Shown: one piece after another, positions 14,836 through 17,444 of the stretch
How positions within the stretch are numbered: the first letter of the stretch is position 1
Layout of the letters: the number at the start of each line of letters is the position of its first letter
Origin: Clostridia bacterium
GTDB taxonomy: Bacteria; Bacillota; Clostridia; DSM-8532
DNA: 17,444 nucleotides
Reading direction: 5' to 3'
NCBI GenBank assembly: GCA_026418215.1
Contig: JAOABT010000228.1
Coordinates: 1 to 17,444, forward strand
Program-made: the position numbers and the translations under genes
The notes under the pieces: model-generated
Database searches by the model: none
What the model was told of the DNA's origin: nothing
What the model saw: only the letters and a program-made list of their open reading frames with translations

Positions 14836-16098
14836 CTATAGTCTTTTTGACGGATGAATAATGTCAGTTATTCGGACGCCGAAGCTTTCATCAATGACAA
14901 CAACCTCGCCCTTGGCTATGGTTTTTCCGTTCACCAGTATGTCTACAGGCTCTCCGGCAAGCTTATCCAGCTCAATAATGGAGCCCTGACCGAATTCCAG
15001 TATTTCACGAATTTTTTTGGTTGTCCTGCCCAGCTCAACAGCGATTTGCAGCGGCACATCCATCAGCAAGCCAATGTTCTTTTTGTCGAACTCAGAGAAG
15101 CCATCGTCAAAGGCCTGGAAATGCACAGGCTGAACATTAACGGGGTTGTAGGCGGGCTGCTGGGGCTGCATCTGAGGGTAACCATATTGCTGCCCGTAGG
15201 AATTTTGCTGCATGGGCTGCTGCATGGGCTGCTGCATGCCATACTGCGGTATTTGCTGCATAGGTGGCATCTGCATTTGCTGCGGGGGCATCTGCATTTG
15301 CTGCGGGGGCATCTGATACTGCTGCTGAGGCATCTGCTGCACCGGCGGCATCTGCAGGGTCTGCTGAGCCTGGGGCTCAACTTTTGGCGCTGCCTGCTGA
15401 GGCTCGTTGTGCCTCAAGAGGTTGGACACCATTTCCTTGGCAAAGGAAACCGGCAAAATTTGCATGATTTCACTGTCAATCAGCTCCGCTACCTTCAAGG
15501 AGAAGAGTATGGCCACAAGGTTGGAGTCCTTATCGATACGGATTCTGTCGACATCAGTGCCTGCATTGATGAGCGTAGATTCAGGCGGAGAAATGTCCAC
15601 CCTTTTTTCAAACATGGAGGACAGTGAGGTTGAGGACGAGCCGACCATCTGATTCATGGCTTCGCTGATAGCGCTTAAATGAAGCTCGTTGAGCTCGCCT
15701 TGAACGTTTCCAAAGCCATCGCCGCCCATCATGAGGTCGGTAATGATCTTAACGTCCTCTTCCTTCATGACAAGAAGGTTACAGCCCTTAAGACCCTCGG
15801 TATACTGAACCTTGACGGCCACGTAAGGCCTGACGAACATCTTCGAGACCTCGTCCCAGGTGGTTTCCTCCACACGGGGAGTCGTGATGTTGACCCTCTG
15901 ACCCAAAAGGGCGTAGAGCGTTGTGGCTGAGGTTCCCATACTGATGTTGCCGATTTCGCCTAAAGCATCTTTCTCTTCATCAGTTAAGAGACCGAGCTTT
16001 ACCGGCTTGATTTCCGGCACCTCGACTTTCGGCTCATCTTCAATGCTGACACCGTTCAGAAGAGCATCTATTTCAGCCTGAGAAAGCATGTCGCCCAT
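14836..16098 (-). CDS. fliY: flagellar switch protein and CheY-P phosphatase FliY
   Basis: 420 aa, three parts. Residues 1-16 (MGDMLSQAEIDALLNG) match the CheY-P binding motif of FliM. A CheC-like phosphatase domain (about 35-230) has both complete motifs: Asp44/Glu48/Asn51/Pro74 and Ser142/Glu146/Asn149/Pro172. A linker of about 100 residues rich in Gln, Met and Pro leads to a C-terminal FliN domain (about 339-420) that builds the C-ring. So FliY should both bind and dephosphorylate CheY-P at the motor. Its ATG follows the fliM stop with no gap (TAAATG), and its GAGGAGG ribosome binding site lies inside fliM. Confidence 0.97.
   Translation of the reverse strand: MGDMLSQAEIDALLNGVSIEDEPKVEVPEIKPVKLGLLTDEEKDALGEIGNISMGTSATTLYALLGQRVNITTPRVEETTWDEVSKMFVRPYVAVKVQYTEGLKGCNLLVMKEEDVKIITDLMMGGDGFGNVQGELNELHLSAISEAMNQMVGSSSTSLSSMFEKRVDISPPESTLINAGTDVDRIRIDKDSNLVAILFSLKVAELIDSEIMQILPVSFAKEMVSNLLRHNEPQQAAPKVEPQAQQTLQMPPVQQMPQQQYQMPPQQMQMPPQQMQMPPMQQIPQYGMQQPMQQPMQQNSYGQQYGYPQMQPQQPAYNPVNVQPVHFQAFDDGFSEFDKKNIGLLMDVPLQIAVELGRTTKKIREILEFGQGSIIELDKLAGEPVDILVNGKTIAKGEVVVIDESFGVRITDIIHPSKRL
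15208..15238. repeat. 12-bp tandem repeat in the fliY linker
   Basis: CTGCATGGGCTG is repeated about 2.6 times without change and encodes the MQQP repeats of the linker. The unit is a multiple of three, so changes in copy number keep the frame. Confidence 0.8.
15266..15307. repeat. 21-bp tandem repeat in the fliY linker
   Basis: Two identical 21-bp units, 15266-15286 and 15287-15307, followed by the first 8 bases of a third, encode the PQQMQMP heptad. The unit keeps frame, so linker length could vary between strains. Confidence 0.85.
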
Positions 16099-17085
16099 TT
16101 AGTCTTCCTCCTCTCGGATTACGTCGGTTACCTTGACCGCAACCTTTTTATTTCGAACACCGGGTTTCCCGTAGAATTTAAGCATATCTCCGACCATGAC
16201 CTCAATCTTGCCGTTAACATCGGAATTCAGCGGAAGCACATCGCCCTGCTGAAGCATGAGAAAATCATGCACGGAGAGGGTGGTTCGGCCGAGTAACGCC
16301 ATGACAGGAATTTTTGTATCTTCAACCTTGACTTCAATGGCGTGTTTTGTTTCCTCCGACGAACCTTTCTCAATAAGCGAGAACCACAGCTTGGTTGTCA
16401 GCTTTGACATGACCGGCTCAACCGTCATGTGAGGGATACAGACATTCAAGAGGCCTTCCACATCGCCTATCTTCGCCGTAAAGGTAACAAGCGCCACCAT
16501 TTCGTTGGGAGACATGAGCTGGGCAAACTGAGCGTTTGTCTCGATTCTGTCCAGTGTGGGACGAATCCTGGTGACATTCTCCCATGGCTCGCGCATGAGC
16601 CCCAGCATCTGTGAGATTAAGCGCATGAGAATGGCAATTTCTATTTCGGTAAAGCCTCTGACCTTATCCATACCGGCGCCTTTCCCCCCGAGAATTCGGT
16701 CGATGAGGGAATACGCGATAGCTGGGTTAATTTCGAAGATAATGGAGCCCGGCAGAGGGTTGAAATTCACAATACCCAACACCGCAGGATTTGCGATGGA
16801 GTTTGTAAATTCCATATACTGCAGCGGCTGAACCGTCTGAACATCAACTTGAACCAGCGTTCTTAAATAGCCGGAAAGGAAGTTGGTCAAAAGTCGGGCA
16901 TAGTTTTCATTGATAATCTGGAGAGTACGAATGTGGTCCTTCGCGAATTTGCTCGGACGACGGAAGTCATGGCTCCTGACCTTCTTTTCGGTCGTGTCCT
17001 TGCTGAATTCCTTGACATCAAGCTCTCCCGTATTCAGCTGTTGCAGCAGCCGGTCTATTTCATTTTGGGAAAGTATGTCACCCAC
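16099..17085 (-). CDS. fliM: flagellar motor switch protein FliM (GTG start)
   Basis: 328 aa. FliM is the C-ring protein that receives CheY-P and sets the direction of rotation. The N-terminus (MGDILSQNEIDRLL) is the CheY-P binding motif. The middle CheC-like domain (about 40-235) lacks the phosphatase motifs, as FliM should. The SpoA/FliN-like domain (about 250-325) includes LGRTTLSVHDFLMLQQGDVLPL. Translation starts at GTG (17083-17085), with a GGGGGGAG ribosome binding site 5 nt upstream and 16 nt after the fliL stop. Confidence 0.98.
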   Translation of the reverse strand: MGDILSQNEIDRLLQQLNTGELDVKEFSKDTTEKKVRSHDFRRPSKFAKDHIRTLQIINENYARLLTNFLSGYLRTLVQVDVQTVQPLQYMEFTNSIANPAVLGIVNFNPLPGSIIFEINPAIAYSLIDRILGGKGAGMDKVRGFTEIEIAILMRLISQMLGLMREPWENVTRIRPTLDRIETNAQFAQLMSPNEMVALVTFTAKIGDVEGLLNVCIPHMTVEPVMSKLTTKLWFSLIEKGSSEETKHAIEVKVEDTKIPVMALLGRTTLSVHDFLMLQQGDVLPLNSDVNGKIEVMVGDMLKFYGKPGVRNKKVAVKVTDVIREEED

Positions 17086-17090
17086 TCGTT

Positions 17091-17098
17091 CTCCCCCC
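17091..17098 (-). promoter_or_regulatory. ribosome binding site for the GTG start of fliM
   Basis: The minus strand reads GGGGGGAG, then 5 nt, then GTG. The resulting N-terminus has the expected LSQNEID motif. Confidence 0.8.
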
Positions 17099-17101
17099 TT
17101 T

Positions 17102-17444
17102 TTACTGGATGATCCATTTATCGAAAATAATCTTCAAAACGATTTTCTGATTGGTTTTACCTGTGACAATATCATTGTAAATCTTGACAAGCGACTCCCT
17201 GGCTGACTGCATGGCGTCTTCTTCCTGAAGATCCGCATAGCTCTGGCTCCTGAAGTATTCTATGGTCGCTTCCTTGAGCTCATTCAGATAGGTCTTTTCA
17301 AACAGGGCCTTACGCTTCTCCAGAAGGCTGTTTTTAGGGCCGCCGTCATAGATAATGATAAAATGAGCCAAAAGATAGCTGCTCGGGTGGTCTGTTGTGC
17401 TTTTGATGTTAAAGATGGCATCCTGAGATGATCCAGCGGAGCCC
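17102..17444 (-). CDS. fliL: flagellar basal body protein FliL (N-terminus outside the window)
   Basis: The frame is open from the stop at 17102 to the right edge, giving about 113 C-terminal residues; the membrane anchor lies outside. A TTG at 17371 opens a shorter frame but is internal, since coding continues upstream (DAIFNIKSTTDHPSSYLLAHF). The visible part fits the periplasmic FliL domain: a beta strand (AHFIIIYDGG), long helices ending in an EATIEYFRSQSYADL stretch, and a last strand ending FDKWIIQ. FliL sits by the stator around the motor. Its position directly before fliM is standard and supports the call. Confidence 0.87.
   Translation of the reverse strand, partial: GSAGSSQDAIFNIKSTTDHPSSYLLAHFIIIYDGGPKNSLLEKRKALFEKTYLNELKEATIEYFRSQSYADLQEEDAMQSARESLVKIYNDIVTGKTNQKIVLKIIFDKWIIQ

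Noticed and set aside
15084..15090. Third exact Spo0A box, in fliY
   Set aside because: It encodes Phe-Asp-Lys at the start of the FliN domain, stands alone and is far from any promoter; chance is enough.
14854..15627. Rightward ORF of 257 codons inside fliY
   Set aside because: Antisense shadow; its Leu/His repeats mirror the Gln/Met repeats of the FliY linker.
17102..17371. 89-residue protein starting at TTG 17371 as a complete gene
   Set aside because: The frame stays open to the right edge and the upstream residues continue the FliL domain, so the TTG is internal.

Overview
The window is 17.4 kb of one continuous flagellar and chemotaxis gene cluster. Every gene is on the minus strand, so transcription runs from the right edge (high coordinates) to the left. 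The gene order, the FliM plus FliY pair of switch proteins, the separate fliO-fliP-fliQ-fliR-flhB-flhA-flhF-flhG block, and the CheC/CheD adaptation genes match the long fla/che operon of Firmicutes. A PilZ gene between flhG and cheB, moderate GC content by eye, GGAGG-type ribosome binding sites and two exact Spo0A boxes suggest a spore-former lineage in the Clostridia. The sequence does not let me name a genus.

Layout in transcription order. fliL (C-terminal part only, cut by the right edge), fliM and fliY form the basal-body and switch part. cheY follows after a 114-nt gap, then fliO, fliP, fliQ, fliR, flhB and flhA, which form the membrane core of the flagellar type III export apparatus. 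flhF and flhG set the place and number of flagella. Then come a PilZ c-di-GMP effector and cheB, cheA, cheW, cheC and cheD. The last gene is an unnamed small membrane protein with a charged coiled-coil tail, cut at the left edge. The first 25 bases are not genomic: they are the end of an Illumina Nextera (Tn5) adapter, so the assembled contig ends here.

How the genes work together. CheA with CheW phosphorylates CheY and CheB. CheY-P binds the matching N-terminal motifs of FliM and FliY at the switch. FliY and CheC carry CheY-P phosphatase motifs. CheB and CheD modify receptors. PilZ adds c-di-GMP control of the motor. CheR, CheV, receptors, sigma-D and the motor proteins are not in this window.

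Most junctions are tight (0 to 35 nt, or stop/start overlaps). Six are longer: fliY-cheY 114 nt, fliP-fliQ 191, fliR-flhB 161, flhB-flhA 165, flhF upstream 84 and flhG-PilZ 73. The unexplained structure lies in these gaps. The most striking is the flhB-flhA gap, with two Spo0A boxes embedded in palindromes around a possible sigma-A promoter. I found no RNA genes, CRISPR arrays, insertion sequences or convincing intrinsic terminators. No gene-free stretch exceeds 300 bases. I see no wholly new system: the cluster is a standard one with some unusual regulatory details.
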